Position numbers and translations under genes: made by a program
NCBI GenBank assembly: GCA_000934385.1
Contig: KN880476.1
Span: forward strand, 1 to 64,000
Direction of reading: 5' to 3'
Length of the DNA stretch: 64,000 nt
Source: Cylindrobasidium torrendii FP15055 ss-10
Lineage: Eukaryota > Basidiomycota > Agaricomycetes > Agaricales > Physalacriaceae
Shown: positions 45,582 to 56,456 of the stretch, piece after piece
Layout: each line of letters starts with the position of its first letter
Position numbering within the stretch: position 1 is the first letter of the stretch
The notes under the pieces: generated by a model
Database searches by the model: none
Told to the model about the DNA's origin: nothing
The model's input: the letters and a program-made list of their open reading frames with translations, nothing else

Positions 45582-46495
45582 ATGCCTCAAATTGAAGACG
45601 TATTCGACGACGACACAGATCTCCCTCTGCCAAATGTGCCTTTGCCCAACTCTGGACGCGGCCCTCTGCTACAAAGCGTCGACGATGGATTCTACTCATC
45701 ACCAAGTTCTACATACAATCCTGGTGCACCATCCCGACCGACACCAGATCCATCCTTCCAAATGCCGCCGGGAATGGGGAACGCAGACCTCGCATCACTG
45801 TTTGCCGCTGCCCAACGCTCCGAAGCCAACATCGACACCAGTAAATACAAAAACTGGACGTGCATCTACCCGATATACCTCTCTGCGCGCGCCCCAGCGT
45901 CCGTTCGGCGCCTACCTCAGCGCAGATGTGTTAAATGGCCACTAAGCAAGGATATCACGACGGCGTGCAGCTCGCTGGGGCTGCCAGTCGTGCACGAAAG
46001 CCTGAAGAAGCATCCACGCGATTGGGAAAACCCAGGACGCGTGAGGGTGCAGTTGAAGGACGAGAAGGGAAGATTACTGAACGCGATGGTGACGAGCAAG
46101 GGTGCACTGCTCATGCTGATTGCACAACGCCTGCAGACTATGGATCCGGAGAATGCGTGGAAGCCAGAGGAGAAGCCGAAGGAGGAGACACCAAGCTCGA
46201 CGAAGGCAAAGGGGAAGGGAAAGGGAAAGGCGGTAGCGCGCACGTATCCGTCAACGTTCCCACCCGCGGGAAAGGTTTCGGTGATGTCTCCTGCGATCCA
46301 GACGGGACAGCTGGTAGAGGCGGTGACCGCGGGTATCGCTGCGGCGGAGAAGGCAGAGAAGGAGCAGGCTCAGCAAGGTGCGTCGCTACGTGCTCATCTA
46401 TCCAATTCACTCAATGTCTCTCAGCACAACAGAACCCCATGCTTGCAGCGGCAGCAGGAAAGGGCAAGAAGAAGGTCATTCGTGTACGCCAATAG
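45582..46495 (+). CDS. SEC65: Signal recognition particle subunit SRP19/Sec65
   Basis: Two exons (47-nt intron after EQAQQ) give 288 residues. An acidic, Pro/Ser-rich N-terminal extension precedes the SRP19 domain: YKNWTCIYPIYL, RRLPQRRCVKWPLSKDI, LGLPVVHESLKKHPRDWENP, GRVRVQLKD. The C-terminal lysine/alanine-rich tail (KAKGKGKGKAVA, GKGKKKVIRVRQ) binds SRP RNA in relatives. SRP19 helps SRP54 bind the 7S-like RNA during co-translational targeting to the ER. The start ATG at 45582 (MPQIEDVFDDDTDLPLPN) is preceded by CACC. The basic loop between IYPIYL and KWPLSKDI is a little shorter than in yeast Sec65. Confidence 0.92.
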
Positions 46496-47144
46496 GCTGG
46501 AATAAATGTTCATTTCTGCGTGTCCCTCTTCCTGAATGGCTGACTTCCCCGGAGTCCCATCATACACACAGGATGCTGTTAAGGCGTTGTTCATTTGCCC
46601 GCGACTTGGAGCTTTCGCTCAAGTCATTCACGCGCCGAAGACTACATCCTTCCATCTCATCATATCCATCAATCTCCTCCACATAAGCTAGTGCCTAGTG
46701 CCTGTTCATCCACCCCCGTCCCGGAAACCGGTATTTCCTTGACATTTGCAGCTCTCCAGGTTGAATCTCGCACGTATCTTGATTACAAGGTGCCCGCTAT
46801 CAAGCACTCGCCCTTCCCGATTCACTGCATTTCCTCGAGCTGGGGAAGGGTGGTCCTCGTCACGCTCGAAGCTACTGCAAACCATTGGGGGAGCGGGAAC
46901 GCAGGCCAGCGCGCAAACCGACAAACCCGCTGTCAGGACTCGGAGACTTGCATTCTCTAGGTCGGTGGTTGCGAAAATTTCTGCCATTACTAGCTCGACT
47001 GTCAATCGCACGTTCTTCTTCTGCTCTTATAGGCACAGATCCTGCTACAATCCAAATTCCATTTCCATTATGATACATTTACAATCCAAGTGCAATCCGA
47101 TGTCAAAGTAACTATGATGCAGTCCTTTTCTTTCCAAGACACAA
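46496..47144. other. Convergent intergenic region
   Basis: 650 bp between the SEC65 stop and the HSP20 copy 3 stop. No conserved frame; probably 3' UTRs. Confidence 0.5.
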
Positions 47145-47712
47145 TTAAGCAATGTTGATCTTCTTCGGCGCGCTTTCAGGAGCAGCCTTCGGGAAGCTCA
47201 CGGTGAGGACCCCATTCTCCAGAGCCGCCTTGACTTCATCATCCTATCGAATACATCAGCATCCTAACCCCAAACCATTCCAGACTTGAAGACGCACCTT
47301 GATTCCCTGAGGAAGCCTGAGCGTTCTGGAGAACTTGCCGTAGCGGCGCTCGCGAATGGCATATCCGTCCTCCTCGCGTTCCTCCGAGATCTTGGTCTCG
47401 CCGGAGACGGTGAGGCGGCCGTCATGCACGTCGATGTTGATGTCCTCCTTCTTGATGCCGGGCAGCTCGAAGGAGGCAGTGACGGTGTTCTTCTCGCTGT
47501 CCTCATGCAGGTCCATCCTAAGGGAAACAGTCAGCATGAAATCGGGTTAGTGATGGCGATGAGAAGCGAACGCACCTAGGACGAATGGCGACCGTGGCAG
47601 AATCAGCATTGCCGCCCTGGTTCAGGAGCGACGCCTGCGCCTGAAGGCGTGGGAAGGCGCTCTCGAGGAGGCGCTCGACGTTGTAGAATGGCTCGTAGTA
47701 GAAAGTAGACAT
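47145..47712 (-). CDS. Small heat-shock protein HSP20, copy 3
   Basis: Three exons with the same plan as copies 1 and 2. The N-terminus MSTFYYEPFYNVERLLESAF is followed by LQAQASLLNQGGNADSATV and AIRPR. The alpha-crystallin domain MDLHEDSEKNTVTASFELPG through RTLRLPQGIK is nearly identical to copy 2. The last exon has ENGVLTVSFPKAAPESAPKK and ends INIA, an I-x-I-type tail that docks into neighbouring subunits. Predicted cytosolic chaperone. Sequence variation between copies sits mainly in the N-terminal arm. Confidence 0.94.
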
Positions 47713-47798
47713 GTTTGTCGTTGGTGTGGTAAGGTTGATGATTGGTAGTGTGTAGTGTGTGAGTGAATTTGTTGAGAGCCTTGCCGACAAGAAGACGG

Positions 47799-47806
47799 TT
47801 TTTATA
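47799..47806 (-). promoter_or_regulatory. TATA box, HSP20 copy 3
   Basis: TATAAAAA on the minus strand, about 90 bp upstream of the ATG at 47712. Confidence 0.65.
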
Positions 47807-47821
47807 CTCGCAAAGGCCAGA

Positions 47822-47834
47822 CTCGAACATTCGC
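47822..47834 (-). promoter_or_regulatory. Heat-shock element, HSP20 copy 3
   Basis: GCGAATGTTCGAG on the minus strand, 15 bp before the TATA box, as in copies 1 and 2. Confidence 0.65.
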
Positions 47835-48306
47835 CAGGCGGCCACGTGAAGAATGCGCCGTAGGGCCTGGAAGAACAATGGACTTTCTCGATAATTCTGG
47901 TACATCCCGATCTGGTAATGAACGTCTGCGCTGAGTCAACCGGGTGCGTCATGCCGCTCGTTCTTTCATTTTCTCGAAAGTTCTATTCTATACGCACGAG
48001 TGGTATGTATTGTTATGTATTGTGCAATTTTTTTGAGGAAATGAAATGCGTGACATGTAAGTGTGCTATGTACACCGAACGATTGCAGGGTGTCCATGCC
48101 ACCAAGAAACTGCCATATCTGATGTAGACAAAACAAATGCACAAGCGACACCTGAAGGAACTAAGGCTTGAGGCTACAAAATTATTGGGTACTTGGATGA
48201 GAAGTCTGAAGAGCTGCCACCCAGTCTAACCTGCTTTTCGGAATTGATTGATAAAGGCAGAGTATGTATCTTCTGTTGAGATTTCAAAATGGTATTGACT
48301 TAGTGA

Positions 48307-48379
48307 AGACCCCACCGTGATTTGAACACGGGACCCCAAGATCTGCAATCTTGTGCTATAACCACTTAGCTATGGAGTC
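48307..48379 (-). tRNA. tRNA-Cys (GCA)
   Basis: A 73-nt cloverleaf on the minus strand. Acceptor GACTCCA pairs with TGGGGTC, discriminator U as in tRNA-Cys. Anticodon stem CAAGA/TCTTG closes loop TTGCAGA, anticodon GCA. T stem CCGTG/CACGG around TTCAAAT. No intron. Confidence 0.95.
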
Positions 48380-48941
48380 GTGCACGTCAAAAGTTGGAGA
48401 GTTTCCTGTTGGGTTCATGTGGCGTAATTCGAGGAGGAGATGGTGCAATGATCTCTCTACTTCGATGACGAGCTCGATAGAGGTATTCCTGACAGTAAAT
48501 CACCTTAATATACCATGAACTACTGCTCTGAGTACTATCGGCGTACAATGCGCTACTGAATCTAGGTCACAAAAAGTATACTGCGTGGGATCACTGCCGG
48601 ATTATCTTCAAGTGTCCTCGTCGGTAGTTATGGCTTATGGACCCGATGCAACAGCTCTTCCGGCCGTTTCTCTCAAAGACGTTTGGGAATGCTTTCCAAG
48701 GCTACCAACGGACTTTCGTGAAATACATTGGAAACGGCCTTTGAAGAGCTGTATTTTAGAGGAGCCCGAGTTGGCATCATACTGAGGGCAGTTATTGGGA
48801 GCAGTCACTCTACCAAATATTCCATTCAATACCCCGCGAAGCGGTAATCTATACAGTGAGCAGTGATGCTTAGTACCGCGAGACGCTTCACTTTGACATT
48901 GCTGCCAAAAATTGTGTATGGTGGTTTTCGCATGTACAACA
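48380..48941. other. Spacer between two tRNA genes
   Basis: 560 bp with a 20-bp inverted repeat (listed separately). No protein gene seen. Confidence 0.5.
48651..48752. repeat. Imperfect inverted repeat (about 100-bp hairpin)
   Basis: ACAGCTCTTCCGGCCGTTTC at 48651-48670 pairs with the reverse complement of 48731-48752, which has a two-base insertion. The arms flank 60 bp. It may be the core of a degraded foldback element. Confidence 0.55.
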
Positions 48942-49042
48942 GGCAAGGTGGCCGAGTGGTCTAAGGCGCGTGACTCAAGCGTAATAGCTTGCCTTGTTCT
49001 CGTGAGAGTATTCTCGCGTGGGTTCAAATCCCACCCTTGTCA
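48942..49042 (+). tRNA. tRNA-Leu (CAA) with intron
   Basis: A 101-nt gene. Acceptor GGCAAGG pairs with CCTTGTC (one G-U), discriminator A. Class-II variable arm GAGA/TCTC. T stem GTGGG/CCCAC around TTCAAAT. The anticodon loop carries CAA followed by G37, then an intron of about 17-18 nt (CGTAATAGCTTGCCTTG) at the usual 37/38 site. The intron contains TTG complementary to the anticodon, as in other eukaryotic tRNA-Leu(CAA) precursors. The anticodon stem has one T-T mismatch. Confidence 0.9.
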
Positions 49043-49071
49043 TTTTTAACTGATTTTGAAGTGGTCTCCGA

Positions 49072-49709
49072 GTCCATCCTAGGGTGGCGGACCTATGCTC
49101 CCCGGGGGGTACAGTACCGGTACCGTACCTATGCCCAATTTAGGGGGGGTGTACCGTACCGTACTGTACCGTACGGTACCGGCACGTGATGGAAACATGT
49201 GACCTGCGCCACACCCCGCGTTTTGCTTGTTTTTCGGGCTATTTGCCGGTTTTTTCTGCATCTGCGTGCATATTACACTACCAAGGGTTCGACAGGACAT
49301 GATTTAACGCTAATGGGCCCCAGAATCGCAGGATTTGACCCCACAATGGCTCTGGACTTAGACACCTTTTGAAGTAGCCTCACAATGGCCCAATGACTTT
49401 GAAATTGCTGCAAAACTCCGTCAATAGCACCCTTCAATTAGTTACCAAAGTTACAGCCCTTGGGCACCCCAACGAGGACCATGCCACCCCCCCCAATGTC
49501 GTTGGGCGCCCGCCGATCATGCCGCCGCCCGTCTCGCGCCGTGATCCGAAGCATGCACGTGAGATGGTCACGTGAATGCATCATGTGATAGGTACTGTAC
49601 CTACCCTCCCGGCGGGGGGTGTACAGTACATGGTACGGTACGGTACAGTACCGGTCCTTATGCTCGGTACCCATGTTTTGGGGGTTAGGTCCGCCACCCT
49701 AGTCCATCC
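49072..49709. mobile_element. hAT-like MITE with target-site duplication
   Basis: The element proper is 49080-49701 (622 bp). Terminal inverted repeats TAGGGTGGCGGACCTA are perfect over 16 bp. It is flanked by the 8-bp direct duplication GTCCATCC (49072-49079 and 49702-49709). Subterminal regions at both ends carry runs of GTACCGTACC-type repeats in opposite orientation, like transposase-binding arrays. No transposase frame is present. An 8-bp duplication and TAGGG-type ends point to the hAT superfamily. It inserted 30 bp downstream of tRNA-Leu. Confidence 0.88.
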
Positions 49710-50404
49710 CTACCCGTGACCCCCGCCCCTACTAAGTCCTCGTATTTTGCAAAGTAACGGCTTGTAGGTGATGCATGTGATCACTATGCTGTATGAACTT
49801 CTGAGTAGGCCCTGCCGCCCAAGAATATATGTCCCAGAGGGAGTGACCTTGGATAGCCAACGCAGGGGCCGTTGGGCCCGCGTGCCGCAGCGGAATTCGG
49901 GGTACAGCAGGAGGAAAAGCCCTGTTTCTGGTGCGGCTTTGCAGAAACCCATTTACCACTAGGCGGAAGTCCATTGTGAGTACCTAATCACCACTTTTGG
50001 CCCGATCATCGGGCCGTCCGGCCGCGAGGAGCAAGAAGCGCTCTGGTGCGCACACATAAAAATGTAGTGGGATTTCTTCGTTCTTTCCCCTTGCACAATC
50101 CTCGACTGAACTCGGACATCAAAAAGGATCAGGTTAGTGCTGGTTGATGTTCTAGCTATGCTTACTGTATGACGGTCCAAGAAGGTCACCATGAGTAATA
50201 TACGGCTTACATTCTACGCCATGAGTCGACGGGGCGGGGAGTCATCAATTGACAATGCCACAGGGCGGGTCGCTCAATATGGCAATCCCGACAGGCACCA
50301 ACGCCGGTTCCGATCATCGAGATCGGGACCGTCACGCTATATATTGCCCGGTCACTTTCTTGTCCTTGTTTCCACCAACATCACTATCATTCCCAATTTT
50401 TGCA
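49710..50404. other. Intergenic region
   Basis: About 700 bp between the MITE and the F-box gene. A TATA-like CTATATATTG at 50337 lies 65 bp before the ATG at 50405. Other frames look random. Confidence 0.5.
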
Positions 50405-51644
50405 ATGACCACTGCATCGCCCGCCAGCCCTTCTACCTCATCGACGCCCGCATCGGCACTGCGTCGGTCATCAAGGAAGCGACCAAGCCCAAAGAACGTC
50501 AGCCCCGAGTCCAAGCCTCGTAGCACCAAACGCGCGAAACTAGACGATGGACACGAGTCTGACCTCACGCCGCCACCGACGACGCCGCCTGCAAAACGCC
50601 GCGCCCCACCAAAACGCAAGGCAAAGGCCGATCTGTTGCAGGACTTGCCACTGGAGCTCATCTTTGAAGTGCGTTGCTACATCATTCATGTAATGACTCT
50701 GCTCATATAACCGTTCTCAGATACTATCTCACCTTCCTACCAGAGATCTTGTACATCTATCCACGGCTTGCAAGGCCTTCTATACCGTTCTAATCCAGGA
50801 CGAGCACACTGCGTTGGGCCTGTGGGAGCGCGCGCGCGCCCAAGAGTTTCAAGCCGTACCGAAACCTCCCAAAGATGTGTCCGAGATACAATGGGCGCTT
50901 TTCATATATGGGACTGACTGTCAGGTATGTCTCCATATCTCCTCCCAATCGCAACCCCTCACGTCTTTCAGAAATGCGGAGACGACAGGCATGCAAGCAA
51001 GGGCAAGCTTAATGTGACACCCATATTCTCGTTTGGCCGCAGACTATGCAAAAACTGCTTCAAGTCTCAGTGCGCATATTCATATCCACTCCTAATGAGT
51101 CCATTAGCTTACGCTCTTTCATAGTCTCATACGGGGACCGGACCACCCCACTGCGTTTCGACAAAACCTGCCATATGCAAACACATGCATCCTAGAGTTC
51201 CTCATGCCCTCCGACCGCACCTTGACCGGCCTTCCAGCGTTCAGCAGTCCATCTTGGAGTGGCGACGTTTATGTTCAAACAGGTTACTACTGGCGTCCAG
51301 ACATCACCAAGATGTCGCGACTGGTAGCCGAGAAGTTTCCTGCCGTTTATTTCTCGGAGTGCACGCCTTCAGAGGACCAGGAGTATGTTACTTGGGCCAC
51401 TACGCGGCGCGCCGAGGTGCAGGAGGCGATACGGTGGTCAAGAGAGTGCTGCGACTGGTACGGCGACATGCTCAAGCACTACAAGGAGGAGAAGGCACAG
51501 GAGAAAGCCGCTGGAAAAGTGAAGCAAAAGGCGAAGAATGCCAAGGCGCGTAGGAAGCCACGTAAATCGCAGTTTGAGGGATCATCGAGCGAGGAAGAGG
51601 ACGACGAAGATACTGATGATATGGAAATGCTTGCAATTGATTGA
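50405..51644 (+). CDS. F-box protein with embedded zinc motif and acidic tail
   Basis: About five exons, near 345 residues. The N-terminus is basic and disordered (ASALRRSSRKRPSPKNVSPE, PPAKRRAPPKRKAKADLL), possibly a nuclear signal. The F-box is QDLPLELIFE plus ILSHLPTRDLVHLSTACKAF across an intron, then ALGLWERARAQEF. It continues VSEIQWALFIYGTDCQKCGD and SFGRRLCKNCFKS, giving a CxxC/CxxC pair in the same place as in the F-box gene at 27748-29590. The C-terminus is lysine-rich, then acidic (SSSEEEDDEDTDDMEM). Predicted SCF receptor; substrate unknown. The ATG at 50405 starts MTTASPASPSTSSTPAS. Confidence 0.8.
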
Positions 51645-52136
51645 CTGGACAGTATGGACATACACATCTCATTACATTTATTCACATTTAGCACTGTACT
51701 TTTGATTTGTTGACACGGACTTTTGCACTATGACATCCCTGAATGCAGTCACATTTGTAGCTCATGACAGACATGGATGCCAACTACTCAGAGCTACCCC
51801 AGGCTTGCTTCAATAACCTTTGGACCGAGTCGTCAGCCACTCCTCTCAATGAGCGCGCCCAATAGACGAAATGCCTAGGGCATGAGTCTGCCCTTTTTAC
51901 TAGACGTGCAGGAAATGTGGTTTATAGTCTCTAGAGACCGAGCACTCGGAGTATTCAGATAGGTGCGACGGTGAATGAGACGTATTAGTAGGGAGCTACA
52001 TGGAGTGGTTGAGCGGCGATTATGCCCCCCGAAGCGCGATGCGGCGCGGCTAGAATTAATCTGTCTACCACCTATGTTGTGCGCGAGGCATCGCTAGACA
52101 TGTCGGTGCATCCCGCCCTAGCCTGAACGACACGAA
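51645..52136. other. Convergent intergenic region
   Basis: 490 bp between the F-box stop and the ETF-QO stop. No gene seen. Confidence 0.5.
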
Positions 52137-54434
52137 CTACGTTACAGCTACGAGGGTTATCAGTTACACACCCTCTTACCAAAAGACATAAACCACGCAC
52201 TGTATTTGGGTCCGCCGCCGCCTTCGGGCACCGTCCAGGTAATATCCTGCGTCGGGACCTTGACATCACACAGCTTGCAGTGTATGCAGTTCTGTGCATT
52301 GATCACCAGCTTCTTGCCATCCACCGCCTCTTTCGACGCTGGGTCATCCACATATTCATACACCCCTGCCGGGCATGCGCGCCCTAAGAGACCAGCAAAT
52401 TCATCAACATTCCTGCTTGTGTGCTTGTGCTTGCGCTCGAGCGCGACGTCCTCTGATGCCGGCTCCGCATCGCCATACCACTCCTGCAGATATTCGTTCG
52501 AATCCATCACACGCAGATGCGCGACCTGGTCCTCGGCGTGATTGGTGCCAGTGAGCGAGACGCTCGTCATAAGATCAGTTGATAATGGCGGCTCAAAAGC
52601 AGGGTAGTCGATCGGCTTATGCTTTGAGGCTGGCTCGGTATGTGCTGAGTCAAGGGATGGAGATGCGTTCTGCAAGACCAGTCAGGCTGCGCTCATGACG
52701 CTGAATGAAAGACTCACAATGTATCTCGTCCTTGACTCCTCCTTGGTATGGCGGAAAGTGAACGGAGTTTTCCCCCGCAGAATCAACGAGTCCAAACCCG
52801 ACCATGCAACACCTCCCCACATCCCAAGTTTCGTCGCAAACGAGGGCCGTACATTTCTAACCTCTTTCAGGTCTTCGTGCACCCACGACTTTGTGAAAGC
52901 CTCTGAGTACGACGATAGATCTGCCGGCTTCGAAGGATCCGCCTCCGAGCCGTCTGCTGGGTGTAGCGCCTCGAAAGCACCCTCGGCGCCGAGCATGCCT
53001 GTCTTCATGGCATTATGAATGCCTTTAATCTTCGTGATGTTGACGAAGCCAGCAGAACAACCGATGAGTGCACCGCCAGGGAAGTGCAGCAGGGGGACAG
53101 ATTGCAGGCCACCCTCGCTGAGGACACGAGCGCCATATGCTATTCTCGAGGGTGTGAAGGAATCCGATGCGGTGAGGAGTTTGCGAAGATATGGATGGTG
53201 CTTCATCTTCTGGAAGTCGCGGTATGGTGACCGATATGGGTTCTTCCAATCAGCACCGACAACCAAACCCAAACTGACAAGGCCGTTCTCCATATGATAG
53301 ACCCATCCACCGCCGTATGTCTGTGTGTCCATAGGGAAGCCGAGAGTATGGACAACCTCACCCGCTCGGTAACGCCCGTCCGAGGATGAACCGTCTGGAA
53401 TGGTGTGAGCAATGATTGTTAACCATTGGTATGGTTCATACCCTCCGGAGCGATTCTCCAGACCTCCTTCATTCCAAAACCGTAGGTTTGGGGCTCGCTC
53501 TCGGCGCGTAGGTTGTACTTTGCTAGTGCGAGCTTGCTAAGGCTGCCATGAGCACCTTCGGCAAGGAGGGTAACGCGCGCGCGGAAACCCATGCCGGCCT
53601 CGAAGCTGGGCTTCATATGCCCACTCTTAGAAACACCGAGATCGTTGGTATAGATTCCCTGGACGCTGTGGACTTTGTCTGAGGATGGAGTAGCCGGCGT
53701 TGGGTTGATTCGTGTGACATCCTTGCCCCAGCGGCCTGCCCAGCCTGTCCACGGGTCCTGAGCGTCTGCGTCCTCGCTGTAAATGAGGCCAGAACCGGAG
53801 AATCCAGGATATATTTCGACGCCATAATGCTCTTCGGCTACTTGTGCCAACCAGCGAGTCAGGGCAGAGAGGGAGATGATATGGTTGCCTGGCAGAGTGT
53901 GAACAAGGGAAAGAAGAATAAATGTGCCGCACCCTTGTTGTTCATTTGAGGAGGATGGGGAAGAGGAATAGCAGCACTATTTGTCAAGAATTTCATCTTG
54001 CTAGATGTCGCAGGCTGCCCTAAAGGTGCTGGGGATCCGTACGCCTCTTCGTACGTTGACGGGTCTCCAAGGAGTTCGTAAAGTGCCCGCGGCTCGAGGA
54101 CCGCACCGGACAAGATATGAGCGCCTGAGAAGCGGATGTCAGCACAATGTCTATGTAGTTTTGAGCACATACCAACTTCACCACCCTTTTCAAGCACGAC
54201 TACACGCACCTCTTTCCCCCTCTCCCGCTCCAGCTGCTTTATACGGATCGCAGCGCTCAGACCGGCGGGCCCAGCGCCAACGATGCAGACGTCCACCTCA
54301 TCTTCAACTCGTTCGACTGCCTTTGGGTTGTACACTTCTTCGTCGCGTCGCGTCCTAGAGCATCGAAAAGCGCGTGCTTGAACGCCGCGCAGCGGGGAAC
54401 GCGTCGGTAGTCGGACACGACGTATTCGCAACAT
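52137..54434 (-). CDS. CIR2: Electron transfer flavoprotein-ubiquinone oxidoreductase
   Basis: About six exons, near 640 residues. A basic mitochondrial presequence (MLRIRRVRLPTRSPLRGVQA) precedes the FAD fold VDVCIVGAGPAGLSAAIRI. Then come AHILSGAVLEPRALYELLGD, GVEIYPGFSGSGLIYSEDA, VTLLAEGAHGSLSKLALAKY, the quinone-site region GWVYHMENGLVSLGLVVG and HFPGGALIGCSAGFVN. The [4Fe-4S] cysteines are RACPAGVYEYV and NCIHCKLCDVKVP. It passes electrons from ETF to ubiquinone on the matrix side of the inner membrane. The C-terminus is best after a GTGCGT intron, ending PKYTVT at 52137. If that intron is retained, the frame still stays open for 14 codons and stops at 52160. Confidence 0.93.
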
Positions 54435-55058
54435 CGTGGATGGTGATAGCAGGAGAATAAGGGCGTACCCCGCAGATATAAATGAAGGGCAAATGCAAGT
54501 GACCTCATTGGTAAATCACGGGTCTCGGCTCTCGGCATGTCCATCCGATTTCAAGACATCTTGGTTCGGAGCTCACGACGACCCGTGTGCTTTTTTGACA
54601 TCGTCCTTGACGTCGCCGCCTTTGCTCGAAAAAAGGCTGATTGATGGCGCATCAACTATGTCGCACCGCTGATCGGCGCAGTGGCACATGCCACACAGAA
54701 CTATTCCGGAAACCTTCATCTAATCTCAACTTCTCTGCCTGGATAATCAACAGGGTCCCAGGATGCCTGCCCTACCGTTCTTTATCTTCGACTCTTCGCT
54801 CAAGGAACGATTTGCATCGCCTTTCAATGCGGCCAACACGTTGCAACAAAAACCCTTCGTCTTGCTGGTAAACAAGCAACACCTTCCTCTTCTTTAAAAG
54901 GCTATTTACCCTGCCAAAGATAGTATTTCAGCCATCATAAAAGGGTCTTGGCCCAAAAGGCAACTACACGAGCCAATTGCTCGTACAGCCAGAAATGCTA
55001 GGTTCTGGATATAGGACATGCAGTCGGGTGGGGCCTTTGCGGGCTCACATTATCCGAA
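54435..55058. other. Divergent intergenic region
   Basis: 620 bp between the ETF-QO start and the C2H2 factor start. No supported gene. Confidence 0.5.
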
Positions 55059-55881
55059 ATGGCGCCTACACGGACTCAGAGGACATCCCTCATCAACGAC
55101 GAGCGCGTGCGTCCTACTCATTGCCCCTTCATTCGATGGTACTGATTACTCTGATTAGCCATATGCCCCAATTGCAAGAAGAGATTCAAGCGCTCCAGTG
55201 CCCTCACGCGTCATAGAGAGACGCACGACCCAGCGACGCTGAAGTACGCTCTGCTGTACTACAAGTTCCTGAGTGGCAACTGACCCATCGTGCAGTCGAT
55301 TTCCTTGCCCGAAATCTGGGTGCGGCTATCGCACACGCCAGGCATGCAACCTCAAGACGCATATGCGGTTGAAGTGCGTTTACACTGCCTTCAGTTCTAC
55401 GTCGATTACTGAGACGCTGCCTAGGCATGAGCGAAAATCAGTCGATAACTGCCAATATGAATCGCAGATAGACCCCACCCCTACGAGCCTCTTCAATCAC
55501 CGCATCTCTGCACACCCAAGCCCACACACTGTTCTCTCACCTCCTGTACACACCCCGAATGAGGATTCCTCGAACAGCGAGGGTATACCCATCAACCAAT
55601 GTGCCGTTGAGGCTACCTTCGGCGACATATATCCCGATTCCAACGATATGTACGCACAACCAGACACCCCTCCCGAGCTTGTGCCCGCCGTCTGGAATGT
55701 ACCGCCCATGTATCCGCAGTGGATGTACCCATATTCAACGACAGCTGGACATTCACAAGCGCGTGCCTTGCCCTTCTTGGACTATCTCCCAGAGCCAACC
55801 AATTTGGACTTCGCGTTTGACTTTGGCGGCCTCTTACAGAATGACATTGCAGGTGGATTTGGATGGGATATGTTCCAATAG
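55059..55881 (+). CDS. C2H2-type zinc-finger protein
   Basis: Three exons give 240 residues in the chosen model. The first exon is MAPTRTQRTSLINDERV. Finger 1 is ICPNCKKRFKRSSALTRHRE followed by TH (C-x2-C-x12-H-x3-H). Finger 2, across a second intron, is FPCPKSGCGYRTRQACNLKT followed by HMRLKC, a C-x4-C-x12-H-x4-C variant. The rest is Ser/Pro-rich with an acidic, aromatic end (PTNLDFAFDFGGLLQNDIAG) that resembles an activation region. It is a likely nuclear transcription factor of unknown targets. The first intron uses a GTCCTA donor, which is weak, so the first 17 residues are less certain. Confidence 0.7.
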
Positions 55882-56456
55882 AGCACTCGAAGGTCTCGGT
55901 GAGATGCATTGGGCAGGTTTGTATTCAGTATAATGAAATTTTGTGTATGTAGCGACTGTCTGTATCTATTGATGGCTTTACTTGTTATCGATGCAAGCCC
56001 TGCCTGTTTCCTTTGTCTATGGCAAGTGTTGGTTTTCACTCTCCATCATCATGGTTTCGTTCCCACTTCAATTGGCCGCCTCTCATATAGAACTGCGCAA
56101 ACGGACATACTGATTCAAGGATTCCGAGTCCTTGCACACGGGGTGAAGATCCCCATACCACCATCGAGCTTCAAGGGACTTTGCCTCTTTCTCAATTCGG
56201 ATTTGTAGAAACTTCTTAGTGCAATTGCGTGGGAATTCCATCCGGCCCATCACGGTGGCTTGAGTGAATCGACGGAGTCTTCCTCTGTCCTCCCACGGTC
56301 ACCGCAACCATGTGCTACTGTCTTTCGTCTTGGTCGGCCAGTGGTTACCCGCCTTGGATACCGCGTTATTTCGTGGGAATTGCTTAATGCTTGTCTTATA
56401 TACGCCTCGACATACGGAGGAGTCATTACTGCCCTCCCACACCAGTATCGATATCC
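55882..56456. other. Intergenic region
   Basis: 575 bp; no conserved frame. It holds the 3' UTR of the zinc-finger gene and the upstream region of the next small gene. Confidence 0.5.

Larger units (their letters stand above)
47713..48306. other. Promoter of HSP20 copy 3 and spacer
   Basis: The TATA and heat-shock element are listed separately. The remainder to the tRNA-Cys shows no gene. Confidence 0.5.
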
